A DNA stretch of 64,000 nucleotides from the NCBI GenBank assembly GCA_030148165.1, contig JASBTZ010000008.1:186001-250000 (forward strand), written 5' to 3'. The notes beneath the pieces were generated by a model that was not told where the DNA came from, ran no database searches, and was given only the letters and a program-made list of their open reading frames with translations. Within the stretch, counting starts at the first letter, position 1, and each line of letters begins with the position of its first letter. The stretch comes from Bacteroidota bacterium. GTDB taxonomy: Bacteria; Bacteroidota; Bacteroidia; Flavobacteriales_D; Crocinitomicaceae. The position numbers and the translations under genes are program-made. This document shows positions 44,047-51,593 of this stretch, in pieces.

Positions 44047-45822
44047 ATGAAAAGACAAATAATAATACCCATAATAACAGCGATTGTTGGAATATTTATT
44101 GGATTCTTGATTTTTTCTGGTTCTACCAATGAAGTAATGGAACAAAATACAGAGGAAAAAGCGCAAATCTGGACTTGTTCTATGCATCCACAAATCCGAA
44201 AAACCGAACCCGGTGATTGTCCGATTTGCGGAATGGATCTAATACCACTTGACGAAAGTGCAGGAGATAACCCACTTGTATTTCAAATGTCTGATGATGC
44301 TGTACGTATCGCGAACATTGAGACTACCGTGGTTGGTGTCGGCAATGAGTCCTCTGGTGTTTTAACATTATCAGGGAGATTAACTACTGATGAAACAACT
44401 GCATCCAGTTTAGTGACACATATTCCAGGTAGAATAGAAAAGTTGTTTGTGAGTTTTACTGGAGATCGCGTATACAAAGGACAGAAAATAGCACAGATCT
44501 ACTCTGCCAATTTGATTAGTGCACAAGGAGAATTATTCGAAGCGTATAAGATCAAGGATACACATCCGGAATTGTTGGAGGCAGCTAAAAACAAGTTGCG
44601 TTATTGGAAGATTCCAGAAAGTGAAATCAATACAATATTGAAGAGCGGTGTAACGAGAGAATATTTTAACATCTACGCTGAACACAATGGTGTAGTTACA
44701 AAGAGAAAAGTAAGTGTCGGTGATTATCTGATGCAAGGCGGTGTTCTCTTTGACCTTCAAAATCTAAATTCTTTATGGGCCGTTTTCGACGTTTATGAAA
44801 AAGATCTGGAGGCTATAAAAGTTGGTGAGGAAATAATGTTTACAACACCAGCTTTAAAAGGAAAGACCTTTTCGTCGAAAATAGTCTTTATCGATCCACT
44901 GATCAATCCTTCAACGCGAACAACTTCAGTACGATTAGAAGTTTCAAACACGAGTAATTTGCTGAAACCTGAAATGTTTATCACTGGAACACTTCATGGT
45001 AAATCTTTGGATTCGCGGAAGCAAATATTTGTTCCAAAGAGTGCTGTTTTATGGACGGGAGAACGCTCAGTTGTTTACGTTAAATTACCTGGTACTGATA
45101 TCCCTTCTTTCGAATATAGAGAGATTCTATTAGGTAGTTCTTCAGGTAAACAATATGAAGTGTTAGAAGGTTTAACACAAGGTGATGAAGTTGTGACCAA
45201 TGGAGCTTTTGTAATAGATGCTTCCGCACAGTTGAATAATCGAAGTAGCATGATGAATCGAAATCTTTTAGGGGTAGAAACTTCTAAGTCAGCCATCAGC
45301 ACTCCTGATTTTTCAAAAGAAACTCCTGCTACATTCAAAAAACAACTCAATGTTGTGGTAAGCACTTATTTGAACTTGAAAGATGCTTTGGTTGAATCGA
45401 AGAGCAACGAAGCCAAAACATTTGCGGAGCAAATGGAGAAAGAAACGGCTCGGGTAGATATGAAGCAGCTGAAAGGCGAAGCACACATGTATTGGATGGA
45501 AAAGGTTGATAAAATGAATGAGGCTATCAAATTGATCAATTCAGGTAAGAATATCGACCTTCAAAGGGCATCTTTTGATGAGTTGTCCGTTGAGCTTATT
45601 AGTTCTGCTCAGGCATTCGGTCTGACTGAAGACAAGCTCTATGTTCAGTACTGTCCAATGGCTGATAATAACAAAGGTGCGTATTGGTTAAGTAATCAAA
45701 CTAAAATTCGAAATCCTTATTTCGGAGATCAAATGTTGACATGTGGAGAGATTAAAGACAGTATTAGGGAAAGAAAAGTTCAATCAGTTAAACCCGCTTC
45801 GATGCAGGGGCATAATCATTAA
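44047..45822 (+). CDS. cusB: CusB-like RND periplasmic adaptor with HMBD and DUF3347
   Basis: The 591-residue protein starts with a membrane anchor. A heavy-metal-binding domain follows (WTCSMHPQIRKTEPGDCPICGMDL; C44, M46, H47, C58, C61), then the membrane-fusion barrel and lipoyl parts (GRIEKLFVSFTGDRVYKGQKI and GEEIMFTTPALKGKTFSSKI). A C-terminal DUF3347 domain (FKKQLNVVVSTYLNLKDALV ... YVQYCPMADNNKGAYWLS) completes it. It links the RND pump to its outer channel, and the metal-binding domains may pass Cu(I) to CusA. The DUF3347 fusion is a Bacteroidota feature, also found here as a separate lipoprotein (50057). It ends 19 bases before the next ATG. Confidence 0.9.
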   Translation: MKRQIIIPIITAIVGIFIGFLIFSGSTNEVMEQNTEEKAQIWTCSMHPQIRKTEPGDCPICGMDLIPLDESAGDNPLVFQMSDDAVRIANIETTVVGVGNESSGVLTLSGRLTTDETTASSLVTHIPGRIEKLFVSFTGDRVYKGQKIAQIYSANLISAQGELFEAYKIKDTHPELLEAAKNKLRYWKIPESEINTILKSGVTREYFNIYAEHNGVVTKRKVSVGDYLMQGGVLFDLQNLNSLWAVFDVYEKDLEAIKVGEEIMFTTPALKGKTFSSKIVFIDPLINPSTRTTSVRLEVSNTSNLLKPEMFITGTLHGKSLDSRKQIFVPKSAVLWTGERSVVYVKLPGTDIPSFEYREILLGSSSGKQYEVLEGLTQGDEVVTNGAFVIDASAQLNNRSSMMNRNLLGVETSKSAISTPDFSKETPATFKKQLNVVVSTYLNLKDALVESKSNEAKTFAEQMEKETARVDMKQLKGEAHMYWMEKVDKMNEAIKLINSGKNIDLQRASFDELSVELISSAQAFGLTEDKLYVQYCPMADNNKGAYWLSNQTKIRNPYFGDQMLTCGEIKDSIRERKVQSVKPASMQGHNH

Positions 45823-45841
45823 TAATTTAAAAATTAAAGCA

Positions 45842-46186
45842 ATGAAAAAAACAATTTTAAGTGTATTCTCCTTCCTTTTTATTGGGATGGGCGTAAAGGC
45901 ACAACAACTTGAAACAACGACATTCACAGTTTATGGTAATTGTGGAATGTGTGAACGAACAATTGAAGGAGCCCTTGGAGAAAAAGACGGAGTGACTGAG
46001 GCCGATTGGGATCGAGAAACGCATCAAATGACTATTACATATGATCCCAAAAAGATCAGTATCGATGAGGTGAAAGAGAAAATAACTGCTAAAGGTTATG
46101 ACACTGATACACATCGTGCCACTGACAAAGCTTACAATGGGTTACCTGGTTGTTGTAAGTACGAAAGACCGGAAACAAAAGAATAA
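45842..46186 (+). CDS. Exported HMA-domain metal-binding protein
   Basis: I chose the ATG at 45842, 19 bases after the CusB stop, because it gives a signal peptide (MKKTILSVFSFLFIGMGVKAQQ); the earlier frame start at 45743 lies inside CusB. The mature protein is an HMA domain with metal-binding loop YGNCGMCERTIE (CxxC) and the pattern VTEADWDRETHQMTITYDPKKISIDEVKEKI, then a Cys-containing tail (LPGCCKYERPE). Outside the cytoplasm it would act as a periplasmic Cu(I) chaperone or buffer between the pump components. Confidence 0.87.
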   Translation: MKKTILSVFSFLFIGMGVKAQQLETTTFTVYGNCGMCERTIEGALGEKDGVTEADWDRETHQMTITYDPKKISIDEVKEKITAKGYDTDTHRATDKAYNGLPGCCKYERPETKE

Positions 46187-46206
46187 TTAATCAAATACAT
46201 AGTACC

Positions 46207-46425
46207 ATGAAAAAATCAATTTTTATAGGCCTTTTAATAGCTGGAAGTTCACTTCTTTTTGCAACAGGCTGTTCGAATACAACCAGCGATGACATGCATC
46301 ATGACGATACAGAACACATGCACTCCACCGAATATGCGTGCCCAATGAAATGTGAAGGAGAAAAAACGTATGAAGAACCGGGGTCTTGTCCTAAATGCGG
46401 GATGGATCTGGTAGAGAAAAAATAA
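46207..46425 (+). CDS. Metal-binding (HMBD) lipoprotein
   Basis: The 72-residue protein has a lipoprotein signal with lipobox LLFATGC (C22), a His/Met/Asp-rich linker (DDMHHDDTEHMHSTEY) and one heavy-metal-binding domain (YACPMKCEGEKTYEEPGSCPKCGMDL), the same type as in the CusB N-terminus. It should sit on the outer or inner membrane facing the periplasm and bind copper. It starts 20 bases after the HMA protein gene and is followed by a hairpin. Confidence 0.87.
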   Translation: MKKSIFIGLLIAGSSLLFATGCSNTTSDDMHHDDTEHMHSTEYACPMKCEGEKTYEEPGSCPKCGMDLVEKK

Positions 46426-46486
46426 TAATTGGTTGGGCCTCCGAGCGTTTTTAATTTAATTTTTTCATAGCTCTACAGGAGGCTCC

Positions 46487-46518
46487 AAAGCTCCGGGTAT
46501 TCATTTATCCGGAGCTTT
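46487..46518. terminator. Hairpin between metal-binding lipoprotein and TlpA genes
   Basis: AAAGCTCCGG (46487-46496) and CCGGAGCTTT (46509-46518) form a perfect 10-base stem with a 12-base loop. It is followed by A rather than T, so it is either a weak terminator or an RNA processing/stability element inside the operon. Confidence 0.55.
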
Positions 46519-46536
46519 AACCAGGAACTTTGACAA

Positions 46537-47655
46537 ATGAGATTACAACAATTATTTACCGTTTATATTTTTTGCACGCTAAGTTTAATGATGAGTGCGC
46601 AGACGAAGAATGTCTCACATGACGGAAAATTTCAGATTTCAGGCACTTCAGATTTATCTATTGATGTTGTAAAACTATTGCGTTATGAAGATGGGAAATT
46701 ATTTCCATTTGATTCTGTCAAGCCAAACAATGGATCATTTTTATTTCAAGGAAATATTAAAGCTCCTGAGGTTTATTATCTTGAATTCGATTCGAATTTC
46801 AAACTGCCGATCTTTGTTGAATCTTCTGAGATGAGTATTATAGTTGAAGGATTTGCATCTGACAGTTGTTTTGTTTCCGGATCACGTATTCATGATGAAT
46901 GGCTTTCTAAGCGGAACATTATTCGAACTTATGATATTCTGCTGGATACAATTCGAAACCAATATTATAAAGCCAAATCGGAAGGAAATGATTCACTAAA
47001 GGAAGTACTATCTAACAAGTTTGATTCTCTTGAATTGGATAAGGAAGCAGCAATTGATAGTATAATCAGTATCAATACTAAATCCTATGTTTCGCCCTAC
47101 TTGGTAGTAAAATATAAGATGTATAGTGGAGATCCTACCAAACTAGAGATGTATAGAAATCTATTCGATAGTTCAATATTAAGCTCGCCTTATATTGCCC
47201 TGATTGATCAAAGGATTGAAAAATTGAATCTAACGAAGGTGGGGAACCAAATTCCAAGTTTTACATTACCTGATACTACTGGTAAATTAATATCAATTGA
47301 AGATTTCAGAGGACAGTATGTTTTGATCGATTTCTGGGCATCTTGGTGCGGACCTTGTAGGCGAGAAAATCCAAATATAGTGTCAGCCTATAACAAGTTT
47401 AAGGATGTTGGATTCACAGTTCTCGGTGTTTCTCTTGACAAAGAGGGCGATTCTTGGCTCAAGGCGATTAATAAAGATGAACTCGAATGGACACAACTAA
47501 GTGATTTGAAAGGATGGAACAACGAAGTTGCATATATGTTTGGAGTCCGAAGTATTCCATTCTCAATTCTTATAAATCCGGAAGGTGTTGTTGTTGCAAA
47601 GGGTCTTCATGGTGAAGACCTACATTTGGAGTTGAAAAAATACCTAAACAAATGA
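46537..47655 (+). CDS. TlpA-family thiol-disulfide protein with DUF4369
   Basis: The 372-residue protein has a signal peptide (MRLQQLFTVYIFCTLSLMMSAQ) and an N-terminal DUF4369 domain (FQISGTSDLSIDVVKLLRYE...FLFQGNIKAPEVYYLEF). A middle helical region and a C-terminal AhpC/TSA-TlpA domain follow, with FTLPDTTGKLISIEDFRGQYVLIDFWASWCGPCRRENP (WCGPC active site). It is probably a periplasmic reductant for Cys-containing metal proteins or for cytochromes. Unlike the 38607 gene product, both active Cys are intact. It overlaps the next gene by 4 bases. Confidence 0.87.
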   Translation: MRLQQLFTVYIFCTLSLMMSAQTKNVSHDGKFQISGTSDLSIDVVKLLRYEDGKLFPFDSVKPNNGSFLFQGNIKAPEVYYLEFDSNFKLPIFVESSEMSIIVEGFASDSCFVSGSRIHDEWLSKRNIIRTYDILLDTIRNQYYKAKSEGNDSLKEVLSNKFDSLELDKEAAIDSIISINTKSYVSPYLVVKYKMYSGDPTKLEMYRNLFDSSILSSPYIALIDQRIEKLNLTKVGNQIPSFTLPDTTGKLISIEDFRGQYVLIDFWASWCGPCRRENPNIVSAYNKFKDVGFTVLGVSLDKEGDSWLKAINKDELEWTQLSDLKGWNNEVAYMFGVRSIPFSILINPEGVVVAKGLHGEDLHLELKKYLNK

Positions 47656-48212
47656 CAAAGGAATTCAATATCAAAGGTATGATCTGTTCACGTTGTGTGA
47701 AGGTTTTAAAATCAGACTTCGCAGCAAATGGAATTGAGGTATTAGAAGTTGAATTGGGAAGAATTAAGCTTGACTATAATCCGGCTAAAATAGGCATATC
47801 TTTGATTGAGAAAATATTGATAGAGAACGAGTTTGAAGTAATTCACGATCAATCAGAAATTTTGGCGGAAAAAACGAAAAAATGGATTATCAATTTTATT
47901 TGGGAGACGGAAAACGCAGGTAAACTGTCTTCATTTTTGTCTGTTAAATTAAAAGTCAATTATTCCGCACTAAGCAAGAATTTTTCGAAACAATTCGGAA
48001 AGACTATTGAACGGTACTCAACACTTTTAAAAATTGAAAGAGTTAAGGAGTTAATTGATACGGGCAAGTATAATTTTAGTGAAATTTCACTTTTACTGGG
48101 TTATCAAAATCAGTCTGCACTTTCTAGGCAATTCAAACGTGAAACCGGATTAAGTATGCAGGAATACAGATTGAATAAATCGAGTAAAAGAATACCGCTC
48201 GATAGAATATGA
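47652..48212 (+). CDS. HMA-domain/AraC fusion transcription regulator
   Basis: The N-terminal ~65 residues form an HMA-like domain with the metal loop IKGMICSRCVKVL (CxxC, residues 12-15). A linker and an AraC-type pair of helix-turn-helices follow: FSKQFGKTIERYSTLLKIERVKEL and FSEISLLLGYQNQSALSRQFKRETGLSMQEYR. This is a one-protein metal sensor: copper or another thiophilic ion bound by CxxC could change DNA binding. It lacks the extra dimerisation domain of most AraC proteins. It overlaps the TlpA gene by 4 bases and sits in the middle of the metal region, so it is the likely regulator of it. Confidence 0.85.
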   Translation: MTKEFNIKGMICSRCVKVLKSDFAANGIEVLEVELGRIKLDYNPAKIGISLIEKILIENEFEVIHDQSEILAEKTKKWIINFIWETENAGKLSSFLSVKLKVNYSALSKNFSKQFGKTIERYSTLLKIERVKELIDTGKYNFSEISLLLGYQNQSALSRQFKRETGLSMQEYRLNKSSKRIPLDRI

Positions 48213-48288
48213 TATTCATTAACCATGATATGGTAAGCACATTAAAACGAGTATGTTTATTATTAGATGAATTTAAAAATTAAAAGTT

Positions 48289-48507
48289 ATGTGGCACTAT
48301 GAAGGACATCATTTTTGGGGTATGCATTGGTTTTGGTGGATTATCTGGATTGTTTTAATCATTTGGATATTTGCAATACCATGGGATATTCCAGGACAAC
48401 GAACAAAGAAAGAAAGTCCATTGGATATTGCCAAAAGACGATATGCTGCTGGTGAAATCACCTTAGAGGAGTATGAAACTATTAAAAAGCAATTAGAAAA
48501 TAAGTAA
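48289..48507 (+). CDS. SHOCT-domain small membrane protein
   Basis: The 72-residue protein has a His/Trp-rich N-terminus (MWHYEGHHFWGMHWFWW), one hydrophobic membrane segment (WIIWIVLIIWIFAIPW) and a C-terminal SHOCT motif (SPLDIAKRRYAAGEITLEEYETIKKQL). SHOCT domains are short helical pairs that often follow membrane segments and mediate oligomerisation. The His/Trp/Met residues may bind copper. It is followed at 19 bases by a DUF2933-like gene. Confidence 0.85.
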   Translation: MWHYEGHHFWGMHWFWWIIWIVLIIWIFAIPWDIPGQRTKKESPLDIAKRRYAAGEITLEEYETIKKQLENK

Positions 48508-48526
48508 CCTTTAAAAACAAAATAAA

Positions 48527-48721
48527 ATGAAAATAAAGCACTTACTTTGGATGTTGGTTGGATGCGGACTCCCGATACTTCTGATATTTTTTGCTCCGGC
48601 AATCGGGCTTAATGACAACATATCATTGCTGATTTTCATTATTGCCATGTTTGCATGTCATTTATTAATGCCGATGCATCATCATGGAGGGCACAAACAT
48701 GAATCAACAGATAATCAATAA
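48527..48721 (+). CDS. DUF2933-like small membrane protein
   Basis: The 64-residue protein has two hydrophobic segments (LLWMLVGCGLPILLIFFAPAIG and ISLLIFIIAMFACHLLMPM) and a His-rich C-terminus (HHHGGHKHESTD). The layout fits DUF2933, small proteins found with copper and heavy-metal efflux genes. It probably binds metal at the membrane. Co-transcription with both neighbours is likely from the short gaps. Confidence 0.75.
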   Translation: MKIKHLLWMLVGCGLPILLIFFAPAIGLNDNISLLIFIIAMFACHLLMPMHHHGGHKHESTDNQ

Positions 48722-48742
48722 TAATCACTTAAACTGAAAAAG

Positions 48743-49018
48743 ATGAATCACATTAATGTAAAGAAATTCGGACTTGCATTTGGATTAACAGGAGCACTGC
48801 TCTATCTCGGATGCATGATTTTAATGCTAACTGTTGGACATGATGGAACAGTTAAGTTTTTCAACAGCATATTACATGGAGTGGATGTATCCTCTATTGT
48901 TCGTATGGAGGTCCCGATTTGGGAAGCCTTAATTGGTATCATAGAAATATTTGTTCTAGGCTGGCTGGTAGGAGCTTGCATAGCCGGATTTTATAACGCT
49001 TCAATAAAAGGAAAATAA
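48743..49018 (+). CDS. DUF5676-family membrane protein
   Basis: The 91-residue protein starts MNHINVKKFGLAFGLTGALLYLGC and has two membrane helices, the second as IWEALIGIIEIFVLGWLVGACIAGFYNASIK. This matches the DUF5676 pattern (K-x-x-G-x-AxGxT-x-x-LY-x-GC ... G-x-x-x-x-GW-x-x-G-x-x-x-G-x-x-YN). Members occur next to metal transport genes. The function is not known. It ends 2 bases before the universal stress gene start. Confidence 0.8.
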   Translation: MNHINVKKFGLAFGLTGALLYLGCMILMLTVGHDGTVKFFNSILHGVDVSSIVRMEVPIWEALIGIIEIFVLGWLVGACIAGFYNASIKGK

Positions 49019-49020
49019 TC

Positions 49021-49854
49021 ATGAAAAAAATACTCGTACCGACAGATTTTTCAGATTGCGCAAGAGCAGCGGAAAACATAGCACTTGATATAGCGAAAAA
49101 AGCTAATGCAGAAATTCATTTTCTGCATTTAATCTTGACTCCACTCGACTGGGTGAAGCTTCCAAAAGAGAAGGAAAAGAACTTTCCGGAAGTTCTTGCA
49201 AAGATAGGAACAGCAAATGCTGAATTAGGTGAATTAAAGCGAAAAGCAGAGAAATTAGGATTACCGTGTGAGGTTCATATAAACTATGATCACGGACGTG
49301 ATGAGATTTGCGATCACATCAAACATCATAATCATGATTTTGTAGTAATGGGATCGCATGGAACAAAAGGAGTTCGGGAATTATTGGGATCCAACACCCA
49401 AAAAGTTGTTCGTTATGCCGAAGTCCCTGTTTTAGTAGTGAAAGAAAATACATCATTTAGTAATTTGAACAAGATTCTATTTGCTTCTGATTTTGCGGAT
49501 CATGCAATTAAGCCTTTTGGAAAGGTGGCTGAGTTCGCTCGTTTTATGCAAGCTGAAATAGTAGCTCTCTACGTTAACGTTCCGGGAAGATTTCTGGAAA
49601 CGGATGAAATTGATGAGAGGATGGCGAAGTTTATTGGCAACTTTAGTGATGTAAATTGTTCCGCCCATCATTATGATGCACTTTCAATTGAGCGAGGGAT
49701 CATTAAATTCTCGGAAAAGGTAGATTCTGAAATTATTGCAATTGCCACTCATGGGGACAGAGGAATCTTTAATCTATTTTCTTCCAGCATTACTGAAAAA
49801 CTGGTCAATCATTCAACAAGTCCGGTTTTATGTATTAACATGAATAGTCTATGA
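49021..49854 (+). CDS. Universal stress protein, two UspA domains
   Basis: The 277 residues hold two tandem UspA domains. The first (1-~142) begins KKILVPTDFSDCARAAENIAL and carries VVMGSHGTKGVRELLGSNTQKVV, a G-x2-G-x9-G-type nucleotide-binding loop. The second (~147-277) starts NKILFASDFADHAIKPFGKV and has ATHGDRGIFNLFSSSITEKL, where the loop is less canonical. It is a cytoplasmic protein linked to stress survival. It overlaps the small gene that follows by 4 bases, so translation is coupled. Confidence 0.9.
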   Translation: MKKILVPTDFSDCARAAENIALDIAKKANAEIHFLHLILTPLDWVKLPKEKEKNFPEVLAKIGTANAELGELKRKAEKLGLPCEVHINYDHGRDEICDHIKHHNHDFVVMGSHGTKGVRELLGSNTQKVVRYAEVPVLVVKENTSFSNLNKILFASDFADHAIKPFGKVAEFARFMQAEIVALYVNVPGRFLETDEIDERMAKFIGNFSDVNCSAHHYDALSIERGIIKFSEKVDSEIIAIATHGDRGIFNLFSSSITEKLVNHSTSPVLCINMNSL

Positions 49855-50060
49855 AGAAACTACAACAATTGACAAAGGAAATAAGCGATCTTACATTGAA
49901 AATCGAGCAGGAATACCCTGAATTGTATCGTTATTTGGACGAGAATCCGATAACCATTCCATGTTGCGATCATCCAGAGGTTACCACTAAGAATTTCTCT
50001 GATTATCTCGATAGTCTTAGAAGTCTTCTTAATACACACATTGAAAACCAAGGAAGATGA
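49851..50060 (+). CDS. Small conserved-looking protein (69 aa)
   Basis: The sequence is MKKLQQLTKEISDLTLKIEQEYPELYRYLDENPITIPCCDHPEVTTKNFSDYLDSLRSLL and continues a few residues. It is a helical, acidic protein with a Pro-Cys-Cys-Asp-His centre (IPCCDHPEV), which could bind metal. It overlaps the genes on both sides by 4 bases, and this tight packing supports it being a real gene. I do not recognise a named family. Confidence 0.7.
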   Translation: MKKLQQLTKEISDLTLKIEQEYPELYRYLDENPITIPCCDHPEVTTKNFSDYLDSLRSLLNTHIENQGR

Positions 50061-50737
50061 AGAACAAGTTAATATACTTCATGCTAATTTCACTATTTTA
50101 TGCTTGCGGAACAGGAGACGATAAGGAACAACCAGAGAACGACGTGCCGGATCATACGATTCACAATGATCTTCGAGATAATTTTTCCCATCAGGGCATT
50201 GTAATTCTTCAAGTCTCTTACAAAACGAATGAGGAATTGAAGGAACGATTTCAGAACATTCTGAATGCCTATTTAAATTTATCTGGTGCAGTGTTGTCGG
50301 AAACTGATGTGGATAGCGCTATTGAAGAAATGATCAATGAAGTGCAAAAAATAAATCCTTCCGAATTTTCAGATAAGGCAAGTGAAGCATGGAAACAACA
50401 TCAAGAACTCTACCTGAAGAATCTTTCGGAGATGAAGCACATTTCAGGGATGGACGATAAACGCGCTTATTTGGGGCACTTGTCAGAGATCATTTACTGC
50501 ACTTTAAAAAGTTTCGAATTCAATTCGGTAAAAGTCTATGTCAATTTCTGTGCTGATGTTTTTAACAACAACGGAGCTTATTGGATTAGCACATCTGAAG
50601 AAATAGAAAACCCTTATGGCGATGCGTATCAAGAATGCGGTAAACACAAGGAAATAATAAACGTGGGAGAAGTTCCTAAAATTCAGAAACCTGAACCTCA
50701 CAAAGAAAATCAAATGCCTGCAGGACATAATCATTAA
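50057..50737 (+). CDS. DUF3347-containing lipoprotein
   Basis: The 226-residue protein has a lipoprotein signal (MKNKLIYFMLISLFYAC, Cys17) and a DUF3347 domain (LKERFQNILNAYLNLSGAVLSE ... VKVYVNFCADVFNNNGAYWISTSEEIENPYGD). It ends in a His-rich tail (PHKENQMPAGHNH). The closing AGHNH-type tail resembles that of the CusB-like protein (MQGHNH), which also carries DUF3347. It is therefore probably a free-standing metal-binding partner of the RND system in the envelope. Confidence 0.85.
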   Translation: MKNKLIYFMLISLFYACGTGDDKEQPENDVPDHTIHNDLRDNFSHQGIVILQVSYKTNEELKERFQNILNAYLNLSGAVLSETDVDSAIEEMINEVQKINPSEFSDKASEAWKQHQELYLKNLSEMKHISGMDDKRAYLGHLSEIIYCTLKSFEFNSVKVYVNFCADVFNNNGAYWISTSEEIENPYGDAYQECGKHKEIINVGEVPKIQKPEPHKENQMPAGHNH

Positions 50738-50738
50738 T

Positions 50739-51593
50739 ATGGTGAGAGCAAAAAACATATTGATCACTAAGGCTTCAGGTAAAAGCGTTCCATTTCATGA
50801 AGACAAATTTCGGCGCTCACTATCCAGATCAGGTGCACCAAATGATCTTATTGATTCTGTTGTAAATAAAATAAAGGCCGAACTTAAAGATGGAATGACG
50901 ACTAAGGAATTGTATAAATCAGCTTTCAATTTGTTGCGTAAAAGCTCGCGACCATCAGCAGCACGCTATAAATTGAAAAAAGCAATTTATGAATTAGGTC
51001 CTTCAGGTTTCCCCTTTGAAAAATATATAGGTGCGATACTTGCCTATGAAGGTTTTGACACAAAAGTTGGTGTAATCGTTCGGGGTAAATGCGTCAATCA
51101 TGAGGTCGATGTAGTTGCCGAAAAAGATGACCAACATTTCATGGTGGAGTGTAAATTTCATCACAAGCAAGGAATAAATTGTAATGTTAAAATCCCATTG
51201 TATATAAAATCAAGGTTTCTGGATGTGCAAGAACAGTGGCAGAAACGCAAAGGGCATGAAACCAAGTTTCATCAAGGTTGGATCTTCACGAATACACGCT
51301 TTACGACAGATGCAATTAAGTTCGGTAATTGTGCGGGGCTGCAATTAGTAGGATGGAATTATCCAAAAGATGGAAGCTTGAATCAACGCATCGATGAGTC
51401 CGGATTGCACCCGCTTACGTGTTTGACTACAATTTCCATTGCTGAAAAACAGAAGTTACTGAATGAGAATGTTGTCTTGTGCATGGAACTATGTGACAAA
51501 CCCAATTTATTAAAAACGGTAGGCATCGATGAAACGAGACATAATAAAATACTGAACGAAGCACATGAATTGTGCGGTATGAAAAACGAATGA
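50739..51593 (+). CDS. ATP-cone plus Mrr-like restriction-endonuclease-fold protein
   Basis: Residues 1-~90 form an ATP-cone domain (ILITKASGKSVPFHEDKFRRSLSRSGAP...TTKELYKSAFNLLRKSS), a nucleotide-sensing module known from ribonucleotide reductase and NrdR. Residues ~95-215 match an Mrr-like endonuclease core: FEKYIGAILAYEGFDTKVG, then NHEVDVVAEKDDQHFMVECKFH, with the D-x21-ExK arrangement (E and K in VECKFH). A C-terminal helix-hairpin-like tail follows. It might act on damaged or foreign DNA under control of nucleotides. Its position inside the metal/stress operon is the odd part. It overlaps the next gene by 4 bases. Confidence 0.85.
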   Translation: MVRAKNILITKASGKSVPFHEDKFRRSLSRSGAPNDLIDSVVNKIKAELKDGMTTKELYKSAFNLLRKSSRPSAARYKLKKAIYELGPSGFPFEKYIGAILAYEGFDTKVGVIVRGKCVNHEVDVVAEKDDQHFMVECKFHHKQGINCNVKIPLYIKSRFLDVQEQWQKRKGHETKFHQGWIFTNTRFTTDAIKFGNCAGLQLVGWNYPKDGSLNQRIDESGLHPLTCLTTISIAEKQKLLNENVVLCMELCDKPNLLKTVGIDETRHNKILNEAHELCGMKNE

